Translations under genes and position numbers: made by a program
In this document: piece after piece, positions 44,520-52,310 of the stretch
How the letters are laid out: the number at the start of each line of letters is the position of its first letter
Numbering within the stretch: the stretch's first letter is position 1
The notes under the pieces: generated by a model
What the model was told of the DNA's origin: nothing
Seen by the model: the letters and a program-made list of their open reading frames with translations, nothing else
Database searches by the model: none
Assembly (NCBI GenBank): GCA_016926755.1
Contig: JAFGNZ010000118.1
Coordinates: 1-57,264 of the forward strand
Reading direction: 5' to 3'
DNA: 57,264 bases
Source of the DNA: Myxococcaceae bacterium
GTDB taxonomy: Bacteria; Myxococcota; Myxococcia; Myxococcales; Myxococcaceae

Positions 44520-45313
44520 GGCCGGTCCAGGAGCAGGAACCTCCGGGTGAGCAGGCGCCACGAGCCCGCCTCTGGCGCGCGGCCCTGCTCCAACAAGGGG
44601 AGCACCTCGCCCGGCTCCTCCGGGAGCGTGCCGGGACGACCCACGGCAATGGCCAGGGTCCACTCGCCCGGGGGAACGGAGAGCAGCGCCTCCACCGGAC
44701 CGCGGATGCGCACCGCGCCCTCGGGGGAGCGCTCCATGGGCGGCGTCCAGGCCCGCGCCTCTCCCGGGCGCAAGAGGAAGGCACGCACCTCCACCGGCCC
44801 CTCCACCGCCTGCTCCGGGCGCAGCACCAGCTCCAGTAGGGAGCCCGGCCCCAGCCGCGGCACCTCCTGCTCCGGCGCCCCCGAACGCACACCCTGCTCG
44901 CTGGAGAAGGACAAGCCATAGCCCGGCAGGGGCGGCCCCCCGCGCGGGAACACGACAAAGAGGACCGCGGCCGCCGCGGCCAGGGCCGCCACCGCCGGAG
45001 CAACCACCCGCAGGCGACGCCGGGACGCGAGGGGGATGACACGAGCAGGGGGCGGCTCTTCCCTGGCAGGCTCCGCCGCGAGCTCCCGCTCCAACCGCGC
45101 GGCAATCCGCTCCCGCGCCGCCTCCTCCAACGGCCTGAACGCCTCGTACGCCTCCCCCGCCGCCGGCTCCTGTTGCGCCAGCCGCTCCAGCTCCCGCCGA
45201 TCGGCCTCGGAGAGCGTCCCCTCGGTGAGAGACTCCCAGCGCTCGTCGCGCGCCTCTGCCTGTCGACGCTCGCGCGCCACGCGGCCCAGCTCCAGCAGAA
45301 GTTTGTCGCTCAT
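44516..45313 (-). CDS. Membrane anti-sigma-factor-like protein
   Basis: A 265-residue single-pass protein. The cytosolic N-terminus (about 1-100) is helical and highly charged (LTEGTLSEADRRELERLAQQ resembles the anti-sigma zinc-finger-like fold without the His/Cys ligands). One helix (VVAPAVAALAAAAAVLFVVF, 103-122) and a periplasmic beta domain of about 140 residues follow (LLELVLRPEQAVEGPVEVRA, LLSVPPGEWTLAIAVG). It overlaps the sigma gene upstream by ATGA and the CHAT gene downstream by GTGA, so the three are one coupled unit. The position directly after the sigma gene is that of anti-sigma factors. Confidence 0.78.
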   Translation of the reverse strand: MSDKLLLELGRVARERRQAEARDERWESLTEGTLSEADRRELERLAQQEPAAGEAYEAFRPLEEAARERIAARLERELAAEPAREEPPPARVIPLASRRRLRVVAPAVAALAAAAAVLFVVFPRGGPPLPGYGLSFSSEQGVRSGAPEQEVPRLGPGSLLELVLRPEQAVEGPVEVRAFLLRPGEARAWTPPMERSPEGAVRIRGPVEALLSVPPGEWTLAIAVGRPGTLPEEPGEVLPLLEQGRAPEAGSWRLLTRRFLLLDRP

Positions 45314-45969
45314 GGGGTGGCACTCACTTTGGGTATTTGCGGCGAGCCCTGGAAATCTGACGAGAGCTCCGCGCCGAGCCGGCGACTCAGCTTCCCCAGG
45401 CGGCTCTGCCAGGCGTACACGGCATCCCGGCTCATCCCCGACTGCTCGCAGACCTCGGCCACGGACCGCTGCTGGATGAAGAGCTGCTCGAAGAGGGAGA
45501 GGCCCAGCGGACTCAGCTCCTCGCGCAGCCGGTCCAGCAGGGCCTCCAGCATCTGCTGGGAGGCCACCCGCAGCTCCGCGCTCGCGTCCACCGCGGGCCC
45601 GTCGAGCTCCTCCAGGAGCGTCGGATCCTCCGTCCAGGGGCTGCGGCGCGTGGTGCGGAGGATCGACGCCACCTGCCGCTCGGCGAGGAACCCGACGAAG
45701 TTGATCAGCGACAGCCCCCGCTGGGGCTCCCAGGCGCGCAGCGCCTTGCCTCTCTCGGCGAAGAGCGAGACGAACACCTCCTGCGTCAGGTCCTCCACCT
45801 CCTGGCGGATGTTCCGGCCGCTCGCGGAGGCCGCCCGGCGCAGCAGGGCGCGCGCCACGCGGGCCTGGATGACGGGGGTGAGGACATCCACCAGGGACCG
45901 CAGCGCGTCGCGCTCCTGGGCGAGCGCTCGCTCCACCAGCTCCCGGGTAGCCTCCATCTCGCGACTCAT
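45310..45969 (-). CDS. RNA polymerase sigma factor, ECF/sigma-70 family
   Basis: A 219-residue sigma factor. Region 2 is visible as IRQEVEDLTQEVFVSLFAERGKALRAWEPQRG followed by SLINFVGFLAERQVASILRTTRR. Region 4 is SLFEQLFIQQRSVAEVCEQSGMSRDAVYAWQSRLGKLSRRL, a helix-turn-helix. The start is uncertain: ATG 45969 or 45957, both with weak ribosome sites. A perfect TTGACA lies upstream on this strand but lacks a good -10 box. It is the first gene of the sigma/anti-sigma/CHAT/subtilase operon and divergent from the lipoprotein gene at 46122. Confidence 0.88.
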   Translation of the reverse strand: MSREMEATRELVERALAQERDALRSLVDVLTPVIQARVARALLRRAASASGRNIRQEVEDLTQEVFVSLFAERGKALRAWEPQRGLSLINFVGFLAERQVASILRTTRRSPWTEDPTLLEELDGPAVDASAELRVASQQMLEALLDRLREELSPLGLSLFEQLFIQQRSVAEVCEQSGMSRDAVYAWQSRLGKLSRRLGAELSSDFQGSPQIPKVSATP

Positions 45970-46121
45970 GAAAGTCAGGCAACTGTAGAGGTACCGAGAA
46001 AAAATCTCCAGGCGTGTCAAAGCCAGAAATCCCGCTGCGTATCCCCGTTCAAGCCGCTCGGCGCCGAGCTGGCGCAACGGAAACGACGCAAGCGAGGGCC
46101 GCCTGGCCCGAGGAGTCCGAC

Positions 46122-47069
46122 ATGAAGCTGAAGAGCCTGTTGGGAGTGCTGGTGATGCTGTCTTCGGTGGTGGCCTGTGGGCCGGACGCGGCGCTCGAGG
46201 CCGAGGCGGCGCTGGCCACGCGGGCGAGCGCCGTACAGGGCGACATCGACGACGACGGCATTCCGGATCTGGAGGACAACTGCCCGGGGCGGCCGAACAC
46301 GGAGCAGTTCGACAAGGACGGTGATGGCAAGGGGGATGCGTGCGACGTCGTGCTCATCACCTACAGCCCGAAGCAGGAGGGAATCAAGGTGTCGGTGGGG
46401 CCGAGCCGCTATGAGCGCCTGGTGCCGGTGGCGCTGTTGCTGAACAACACGAACGAGGCCGTGAGCTTCACCGCCACCAGCAACCAGCCGTGGCTGCTGG
46501 TGCCGCAGAGCCATCAGGTGGGGCCGGACAGCCGGTTCAACCTGCTGGCGCAGCTCAACCCGGCCGGGCTGCCGAATGGACTCCACAAGGCCACGGTGAG
46601 CCTCACCCGGGGTTTGATCGTCTTGAACGTGGACATCTACATCGACATCTTCTTCCCGCAGCAGGAGACCTGTGACTGGGTGGTGAGCCTGCACAAGGCC
46701 AAGGTCACCGAGGGCCAGGGCGTCTTCGAGGGCAAGCTCGAGGTGCAGATCATCGGCAAGGCCAACGGCGATCAGGCGGTGTATCCGCGCTCGGGAGACT
46801 GGGACCAGATCGCGGAAGGGCAGACGGTGATGCTGGAGAAGGAGATCACCCGCATCACCCTGCCCGATGATGGCTCCACCGTCTCCATCCCCGTGGACCT
46901 CGTGGTGGACGAGGATGACACCGGGTTGCTGGGCGCCAATGACACCGGCAATGGCACCGTGACGGTGAATATGTCGTGCGACACCACCGTGGACTACGCC
47001 TCGAAGACGATCAGCCTGGGCAGCCCCGGCAAGGTGTGGGTGGAGGTGAAGGCCGAAAAGGAGCTGTAG
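46122..47069 (+). CDS. Lipoprotein with calcium-binding thrombospondin type 3 repeat
   Basis: A 315-residue lipoprotein starting at an ATG with AGGAG 7 bases upstream; lipobox VVACG. Residues 40-75 hold a thrombospondin type 3 repeat (DIDDDGIPDLEDNCPGRPNT, then FDKDGDGKGDACD), which binds calcium. The remainder is a two-domain beta-sandwich of Ig-like strands (VPVALLLNNTNEAVSFTATS; VDLVVDEDDTGLLGANDTGNGT). It is divergent from the sigma-factor gene (152 bases between starts), so it may be a target of that sigma factor. A strong hairpin follows its stop codon. Confidence 0.82.
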   Translation: MKLKSLLGVLVMLSSVVACGPDAALEAEAALATRASAVQGDIDDDGIPDLEDNCPGRPNTEQFDKDGDGKGDACDVVLITYSPKQEGIKVSVGPSRYERLVPVALLLNNTNEAVSFTATSNQPWLLVPQSHQVGPDSRFNLLAQLNPAGLPNGLHKATVSLTRGLIVLNVDIYIDIFFPQQETCDWVVSLHKAKVTEGQGVFEGKLEVQIIGKANGDQAVYPRSGDWDQIAEGQTVMLEKEITRITLPDDGSTVSIPVDLVVDEDDTGLLGANDTGNGTVTVNMSCDTTVDYASKTISLGSPGKVWVEVKAEKEL

Positions 47070-47085
47070 TCGAGCGGCGCGGCAG

Positions 47086-47114
47086 GCCCACCCGGCGGAT
47101 TGTGCCGGGTGGGC
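47086..47114 (+). terminator. GC-rich hairpin downstream of the lipoprotein gene
   Basis: GCCCACCCGGC (47086-47096) and GCCGGGTGGGC (47104-47114) form a perfect 11-base stem with a 7-base loop, 16 bases after the stop codon at 47069. There is no T-tract, but the stem is strong and lies immediately before the promoter of the next gene. It is a candidate terminator. Confidence 0.6.
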
Positions 47115-47130
47115 GCTTGCCCTTGCGCCG

Positions 47131-47145
47131 CTTGTGCTAAATCCG
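47131..47145 (+). promoter_or_regulatory. Extended -10-like element shared by two large repeat-protein genes
   Basis: TGTGCTAAATCCG lies just upstream of the ATG at 47153. A near copy, TGTGCTAAACCG, lies upstream of the WD40-HEAT gene (53439-53450). TG-N-GCTAAA is compatible with an extended -10 box, and TTGCCC (47118-47123) could be a distant -35. It leaves a leader of only a few bases. The agreement of the two sites suggests common control. Confidence 0.35.
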
Positions 47146-47152
47146 CATCTCC

Positions 47153-49882
47153 ATGGCCCAGAGCGAAGAGCTGAGCGCAGCAGATCTCCAACGGCTGGCC
47201 CACGCCGAGGCGCCGGACCTGGCCGAGGCCGTCACCGCCTTCCAGTCCCAGCCGGAGAAGCCCCTCGACAAGCCGCTGCCCGAGGGCGCCATCGACTTCC
47301 AGGGCCTCAAGCACCTGCTGGCGCAGGCCCAGGCCCGCCGCAGCGCCAGGAGCCGCCGCGCCGCCTCTCGCGAGGCCTGGCAGCGCTTCCTCGCCCAGAA
47401 GGACGTGCCGCTGCCGCCCCGCTTCGCCCTGGCGGACCTGCTGGTGGCCCTCTACGAGCGCAACACCGACGCCAGCCGCGCCGTGCTCTTCGAGCTGGTG
47501 CGCGGCGCGGAGCTGAACTTCGGCCTGTGGGGCGGGCTCAAGCGCATCTACAAGCGGGCCGAGCAGCGCCATGACGCGGAGATGTTCGGCGTGCTCGCCT
47601 GGCGCTTCGACACCGAGCGCCACGGCACCCGCAGCCGCGAAGTTTCGCTGGGCACCCTCACCTACCTGCGCAGCCGCGCGTGGCGCTACCTGCGGCAGCT
47701 GGGCGCCGCCGTGCCGGAGCTCTACCCCCAGTTCGCCGTCGAGGTGCTGCGCCACTACACCGGCGACACGCGCTGGCGGGAGCTGTGGGTGGCGATGCAC
47801 ATCCTCGCCCACGGCACCGGCAAGTACCACGCCCAGTCCTTCAGCACGGACGTGCCCGCGGACCTGGTGAAGCACCGCGCGTACCCGGACGCGTGGACGC
47901 GCTCGCCGGACGCGCTCATGCGCCTGCTGGACACCTGCCAGTCGGATCCGGCCGCGCGCTTCGCCATCCAGGGCCTGCGCAAGGACTTCCCCGAGGTGCT
48001 GCGCAGCCAGCTGACGCCCGCGTGGCTGGAGCGGCTGGCGCGCAGGCCGCTCGCCAGCGCCCACGAGTTCCTCGTGGAGACGCTGCAGGGCTCGCCCGAG
48101 TTCCACCAGGGCAAGCTGCGCGGGCTGGGGCTCCACGAGGCGGTGCTCGCCCTGCTGGTGTCCCCCAGCCCCAAGGCGCGCACCTACGCCATCGAGTACG
48201 CGCGGGCGCACGCGCAGGACCTGGCCGCCGAGCGGCTGGCGGAGCTGGTCTCCAGCGCCTCGGCGGACACCGTGGCCTTCGCCGCCGCGGTGCTGGAGAA
48301 GCGCAACCCGCGGGAGCTGGGCGCGGACTTCCTCGGGCGGCTGCTGGCCTCCAAGGCCACGAACGCCTTCGCCGCCAAGGCGCTGGCGCAGGCCTTCGAT
48401 CGCGCGGAGCTCACCCACCGCTTCCTGATCGACATGTTCTACGGCGCGCGGGAGCAGCTCGAGTGGGTGAAGGGCTACATCGACTCGAAGTACGCCGCCG
48501 CCGAGCTGCCCGCCTCCTTTTATAAGGAGCTGCTGGCGGACGCGCGGCACGGCAAGTTCCCCACGTACTACGCCAGCCCCGTGGAGCAGTACGCCCTCAA
48601 GGCGCTGGGCGCGTACACGCCGGCGGCTATCGGCCCGGACTGGCTGCTGGACAACGCCCTCCACCCGCGGCTGGGCACCCAGGTGCAGAAGTGGCTCATG
48701 CGCGCTGAAGCGCTGCCGGGCCTGGACGTGGAGCGGGTGAAGGGGCTGGTGTTCAACGCGAAGTACCGCGAGGTGGCGCTGGCGCTGCTGGGCAACCGCA
48801 AGCTGTTCAGCGCGCGGCAGCTCACCGTGCCCTGGCTGCTGGCCCTGGCGCGGCGCGCGGATCCGGCGCTGCACGAGTTCGCCCACCGCTACCTGCTGGA
48901 GAACCTCTCGCCGGCGGACTTCAGTGAGTCCGAGGATGCGGGGGCGGGCCTGGAGCGCCTCTTCGAGCTGGCCCTGGGAGCGAAGCAGCCCGCGCCCGTG
49001 CGCCAGTTCGCGCAGACGTACCTGCGGTGCCACCACCCCGTCATCGGCCCGGAGCAGCCCGAGTCCAAGTCCTACCAGCTCAAGCCGAAGGCCCCGCGCA
49101 AGGCGTACACCGCTGAGCGGCTGTGGCCCGCCCTCTTCGACGCGCGCGACGACGTGCGGCGCTTCGCCCTGGCCATCGCCCGCGCGGAGCTGCGCGCCTG
49201 GGGCTATCACACCCGCGTGTACGAGCTGGCCGAGGCGGACTCCAAGGAGGTCCGCAACCTGGCGTACGACGCGCTGCTGCAGGCCGGGGAGGCCGGCGCG
49301 GACGAGCGCCACACGCTCAAGCCCGAGGAGCTGGACGCGGTGAAGGTGTTCACCCTCACCGAGAGCACCCGGCGCAGCACGCGCGAGGTGGCGGTGGAGC
49401 TGATCCGCCGGCACTACGCGCGGCTGGGCGGCGCCGAGCGGCTGGCGTGGCTGATGGAGAGCGCGGACCGGGAGGTGGGCCTGTTCGCCGTGCGCCTGCT
49501 CTGGGAGAAGCACCGCCCCATGCACCTACCCGAGGGGTGGAAGCCCGCGGGGGCTGCCCAGGCCCTGGCCGTGGGCGGCACGGAGCGCTTCGCCAACGTG
49601 GAGGCGCTGCGCGCGTTCCTGCGCCGCATGCTCTTCGGCCTGCCGCCGGGCCGCTCGAAGGAGGGGCGTGAGGGCATGGTGCAGCGGCGGCTGTCGGCGA
49701 GCACGGCCAAGCGCCGCGTCATCGAGCTGGTGAGGGATTTGGGGCTGGAGGATCAGGCCTTCGCGCGCGTGGTGTCACCGGTGCTCAACGAGTTCACCGG
49801 CTCGCTGGCCAAGGGAGAGTGGCAGAGCTGCCTGGCCTCGCTGGTGAGGCTGCGCACGGCACACCCCGGCGTCACCTTGTAA
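47153..49882 (+). CDS. Large helical-repeat (HEAT-like) protein
   Basis: A 909-residue soluble protein without signal peptide. It is almost entirely alpha-helical, with many LxxL/RLAEL-type helical pairs (LSRQLTPAWLERLARRPLAS-like segments and VRRFALAIARAELRAWGYHT), suggesting an armadillo/HEAT-type superhelix. The N-terminal 130 residues include ALADLLVALYERNTDASRAV and a Lys/Arg-rich part. No enzymatic motif is seen. From memory, proteins of this sort occur with WD40/HEAT giants and MoxR-vWA ATPases in myxobacteria; I cannot confirm it. It is followed after 89 bases by the Uma2 gene, and a WD40-HEAT gene stands 3.6 kb further on, on the same strand. Confidence 0.7.
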   Translation: MAQSEELSAADLQRLAHAEAPDLAEAVTAFQSQPEKPLDKPLPEGAIDFQGLKHLLAQAQARRSARSRRAASREAWQRFLAQKDVPLPPRFALADLLVALYERNTDASRAVLFELVRGAELNFGLWGGLKRIYKRAEQRHDAEMFGVLAWRFDTERHGTRSREVSLGTLTYLRSRAWRYLRQLGAAVPELYPQFAVEVLRHYTGDTRWRELWVAMHILAHGTGKYHAQSFSTDVPADLVKHRAYPDAWTRSPDALMRLLDTCQSDPAARFAIQGLRKDFPEVLRSQLTPAWLERLARRPLASAHEFLVETLQGSPEFHQGKLRGLGLHEAVLALLVSPSPKARTYAIEYARAHAQDLAAERLAELVSSASADTVAFAAAVLEKRNPRELGADFLGRLLASKATNAFAAKALAQAFDRAELTHRFLIDMFYGAREQLEWVKGYIDSKYAAAELPASFYKELLADARHGKFPTYYASPVEQYALKALGAYTPAAIGPDWLLDNALHPRLGTQVQKWLMRAEALPGLDVERVKGLVFNAKYREVALALLGNRKLFSARQLTVPWLLALARRADPALHEFAHRYLLENLSPADFSESEDAGAGLERLFELALGAKQPAPVRQFAQTYLRCHHPVIGPEQPESKSYQLKPKAPRKAYTAERLWPALFDARDDVRRFALAIARAELRAWGYHTRVYELAEADSKEVRNLAYDALLQAGEAGADERHTLKPEELDAVKVFTLTESTRRSTREVAVELIRRHYARLGGAERLAWLMESADREVGLFAVRLLWEKHRPMHLPEGWKPAGAAQALAVGGTERFANVEALRAFLRRMLFGLPPGRSKEGREGMVQRRLSASTAKRRVIELVRDLGLEDQAFARVVSPVLNEFTGSLAKGEWQSCLASLVRLRTAHPGVTL

Positions 49883-49971
49883 GGAGCCAGGGGCCAAGGT
49901 CCGGATTGAACGCTTGGGCGTTGCGCCCCCTTGGTACGCGCGGCGTGAGGGCTTAGTCTCCTAGCAGCCCC

Positions 49972-50784
49972 ATGCCTGCCAAGCTCTACCGCGTCGACCC
50001 GGATGACCCGCGTGCGCCGCCCCAGGAAGTATGGGAGCGGCTCACGGCCGAGGAGCGCGCGCAGATCGTCGCAAGCCTGCCCTCCGAGTTTCCTCCCTCG
50101 GAGGCCACGCCCCCTGAGGGAGATCCGCACTTCGAGGCCAAGGCGCGTGCGCGCGAGGTGCTCGGGAGCTTCTTCTCGCGGATAGGCCGGAAGGTGTACT
50201 TGGCGTGCGAGCTGCCCATCTACTACCCGGGCGAGCCCATGTTCGCTCCAGACGTCATCGCCGTGGTGGAGGTGGAGACGCACTCCCGCATGAGCTGGGT
50301 AGTGAGCGCCGAGGGCAAGGGGATTGATCTCGCCCTGGAGATCCACGTGGCGGGCGAGCGGCGCAAGGACCTGGAGAAGAACGTGGAGCGCTACGCGCGG
50401 TTGGGCATCCGCGAGTACTTCGTGTTCGACCGGAAGCGGCTGCGGCTGTTGGGTTGGCGGCTGGGCGAGGATCGCCGCAGCTATCGCCCGGTCCTGCCGC
50501 AACACGGCTTCTACCCGTCGGAGGTGCTCGGGCTGGAGCTGCAGCTCGAGGGCGAGCGGCTGCGCTTCTACCATGGCCGGGCAGTGCTGCCGGAGGCGGA
50601 CGAGATGATCGCCACGCTGGAGCGGATGGTGGAAGGGGTGGAGCAGCGCCGCGCGGAGCTTGAGCAGCAACTCGCGGAGGAGGCCCGGCTGCGCGCGGAG
50701 GAGGCTCGGCGCCGAGAGGAGGCCGAGCGCAAGCTGGCCGAGGCACTCGCGGAGCTGGAGCGGCTCCGCCGCGGCCAGAGCTGA
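49972..50784 (+). CDS. Uma2 family (DUF820) PD-(D/E)XK nuclease-like protein
   Basis: A 270-residue protein. The restriction-endonuclease-like core has PDVIAVVEVETHSRMSW and LALEIHVAGERRKDLEKNVERYARLGIREYFVFD; the E...H...D/E...K arrangement and the YARLGIREYFVFD ending are those of Uma2. The N-terminus (PPQEVWERLTAEERAQIVASLPSE) is also typical. The last 60 residues are a Glu/Arg-rich coiled coil (LEQQLAEEARLRAEEARRRE) which is an addition seen in some members. Uma2 genes often come in many copies, and whether they cut DNA is not known. TTGGTA-17-TAGTCT at 49941-49969 is a possible promoter just upstream. Confidence 0.88.
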   Translation: MPAKLYRVDPDDPRAPPQEVWERLTAEERAQIVASLPSEFPPSEATPPEGDPHFEAKARAREVLGSFFSRIGRKVYLACELPIYYPGEPMFAPDVIAVVEVETHSRMSWVVSAEGKGIDLALEIHVAGERRKDLEKNVERYARLGIREYFVFDRKRLRLLGWRLGEDRRSYRPVLPQHGFYPSEVLGLELQLEGERLRFYHGRAVLPEADEMIATLERMVEGVEQRRAELEQQLAEEARLRAEEARRREEAERKLAEALAELERLRRGQS

Positions 50785-50785
50785 C

Positions 50786-51023
50786 TCAGAAGGACAAGAC
50801 CTTCCCGTGGGTGGAGATCAACTGCCTGGCCGCCTTCCAGCTCGGCATGGAATCCGCCACGAAGGTATAGGTTCTGATCTCCGTACTCAGCGCCCTCGAG
50901 CTCTTCATCGCCATCAAGTGGGCGCCCGAGCGAGCGAAGTCCTTCATCGCCTCTGCGCTCTCCCAGGCGCTCAAGGTGTAGTGCAAGTACCCTCAGCCTG
51001 ATCGAAGTCACAGTGATGACCAT
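50786..51023 (-). pseudogene. Remnant of a DUF3291/monooxygenase-like gene, internally deleted and frameshifted
   Basis: Two pieces of one small family are joined out of frame. The ATG at 51023 has GGACGCCAGGAC upstream and reads MVITVTSIRLR, a typical start. Then the frame carries nonsense, while the frame one base away opens with LHYTLSAWESAEAMKDFARSGAHLMAMKSSR and ends GKVLSF at 50786. The expected middle portion of about 60 residues is missing. Proteins with the pattern WES..xMxxFxRSGAHLxAMK are usually near 120-150 residues. Either the gene decayed by deletion or the sequence has an error; the missing middle favours decay. It lies between the Uma2 and soxR genes. Confidence 0.5.
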
Positions 51024-51063
51024 GTCCTGGCGTCCTTGTGGAGAGCCGAGCCTTATATTGAAT

Positions 51064-51561
51064 TCATGAAATGGAGGCGTCGTCCTCCCTTTCCGCCGCC
51101 GCCATTGGCTGGGGGGTGTCGCCGAGGAGGTAGCGCGCCCCGGCTCCCGCACGGGCCGCACGGTCTCCGGGATTGTAGAGCTTGCACCGCTGCAGGGACA
51201 GACACCCACAGCCGATGCACGAGGTGAGCTTGTCGCGCAGCCGCTCCAGCTCGGCGATCCGCTCTTCGAGCCGGTGGCGCCAGACGCGCGACAGCCGCTC
51301 CCAGTCCGCGCGCGTCGGTGTGCGCCCGTCAGGCAGGGTCGCCAGCGCCTCGCGGATCTCCTCCAGCGTCAGCCCGACGTTCTGGGCCGCACGGATGAAC
51401 GCCACGCGCCGCAGCTCGCTTCTCGGGAAGCGGCGCTGGTTCCCACCCGTCCGCTCGGCCCGGATGAGCCCCTCTCGCTCGTAGTAGCGCAGCGCCGACG
51501 TGGCCATGCCGCTGCGCGCCGAGAGCTCGCCAATCGTGATCATCGGAGGAAGGGCGGACAT
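51064..51561 (-). CDS. soxR: Redox-sensitive MerR-family regulator SoxR
   Basis: A 165-residue protein. The MerR HTH is TIGELSARSGMATSALRYYEREGLI, with RRFPRSELRRVAFIRAAQNVGLTLEEIREAL. A dimerisation helix and the [2Fe-2S] motif CIGCGCLSLQRC follow, with YNPGD after it, matching SoxR. The start may be the ATG at 51561 or the one at 51543. SoxR is activated when its cluster is oxidised or meets redox-active compounds. The gene is divergent from the split transketolase, and a SoxR-box-like palindrome sits in the shared region, so that pair is the likely target. In non-enteric bacteria SoxR usually drives small defence regulons, not SoxS. Confidence 0.93.
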   Translation of the reverse strand: MSALPPMITIGELSARSGMATSALRYYEREGLIRAERTGGNQRRFPRSELRRVAFIRAAQNVGLTLEEIREALATLPDGRTPTRADWERLSRVWRHRLEERIAELERLRDKLTSCIGCGCLSLQRCKLYNPGDRAARAGAGARYLLGDTPQPMAAAEREDDASIS

Positions 51562-51576
51562 GCGCGCGAATCTGTC

Positions 51577-51607
51577 TTGACTTGAAGTTCACTTCAACTT
51601 CTATGAA
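51577..51607 (+). promoter_or_regulatory. SoxR-dependent promoter with a 19-base spacer and operator palindrome
   Basis: TTGACT (51577-51582) and TATGAA (51602-51607) are separated by 19 bases, the over-long spacer that MerR-family activators correct by twisting DNA. The palindrome TTGAAGTTCACTTCAA (51582-51597) fills the spacer and resembles the SoxR box of enteric bacteria in its AAGTT..CTT core. Transcription would begin at about 51614-51615, exactly at an ATG, which implies a leaderless transcript. Confidence 0.75.
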
Positions 51608-51614
51608 TACGGGC

Positions 51615-52307
51615 ATGCCAACTCCAACCCCTCTGCCCCTTGGGGAGCTGCCCCGGCTGCTGTCGCTGATGACCGGCGCCGAGAAGCATGCTCCCAGCGC
51701 GACCTCGACGCTCGACGTCATCTGGGTGCTGTATGACCGCGTGCTGCGCGTGTCCCCCGCCACCCGCGAGGACCCCGAGCGTGACCGCTTCCTGCTGTCG
51801 AAGGGGCACGGGCCCATGGCGTACTACGCCGTGCTCGCCGCGAAGGGCTTCCTCCCCGTGGACACCCTGCGGAGCTTCGGCGCGTATGACTCGCCGCTCG
51901 GCCACCACCCGGACCGTGTGCTCGTCCCCGGCGTCGAGGTGGGGAGCGGCTCGCTCGGCCACGGGCTGCCCCTCGCGGTGGGGGTGGCGCTCGGCCTGCG
52001 CGCGCAGCGGCGCTCCCGGCCCCGCGTCGTCGTCCTGCTCGGTGATGCGGAGATGGACGAGGGCAGCAACCATGAGGCGCTCGCCCTCGCGGGACGCCAG
52101 GGGCTGGACTCCCTCACCGCCGTCATCATCGACAACCGCTCGGCCACGCACGGCTGGCCCGGCGGCCTCGCCGCCCGCTTCGCCTCTGAGGGCTGGCACG
52201 CCGAGAGCGTGAACGGCCGAGACCATGCCGCGCTCGAGCGCGCCTTCTCCCACCCGCGTGACGGTCGGCCGCGGGCCGTCGTCGCCGTCGTCGAGCCCAA
52301 GGAGTGA
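51615..52307 (+). CDS. Transketolase-like protein, N-terminal (thiamine-diphosphate-binding) half
   Basis: A 230-residue protein. The TPP-binding motif is GDAEMDEGSNHEALALAGRQGL with IIDNR, and SLGHGLPLAVGVALGL and LLSKGHGPMAYYAVLAAKG precede it as in transketolase and DXS N-domains. ATG 51615 is chosen: an upstream ATG (51603) lies inside the -10 box, and a TTG at 51582 lies inside the operator. There is no ribosome site, consistent with leaderless translation. The C-terminal half is encoded three bases after its stop codon, at 52311; the two would form an alpha2beta2 enzyme. The substrate is not predictable; it is not necessarily the pentose phosphate pathway. Confidence 0.87.
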   Translation: MPTPTPLPLGELPRLLSLMTGAEKHAPSATSTLDVIWVLYDRVLRVSPATREDPERDRFLLSKGHGPMAYYAVLAAKGFLPVDTLRSFGAYDSPLGHHPDRVLVPGVEVGSGSLGHGLPLAVGVALGLRAQRRSRPRVVVLLGDAEMDEGSNHEALALAGRQGLDSLTAVIIDNRSATHGWPGGLAARFASEGWHAESVNGRDHAALERAFSHPRDGRPRAVVAVVEPKE

Positions 52308-52310
52308 GCC

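Noticed and set aside
44520-45323. The frame of the CHAT gene continues open about 800 bases upstream, suggesting a much longer protein
   Set aside because: That part lies over the anti-sigma-like gene in another frame and is Gly/Ala/Arg-rich; the signal peptide and the GTGA overlap at 44519 fix the true start.
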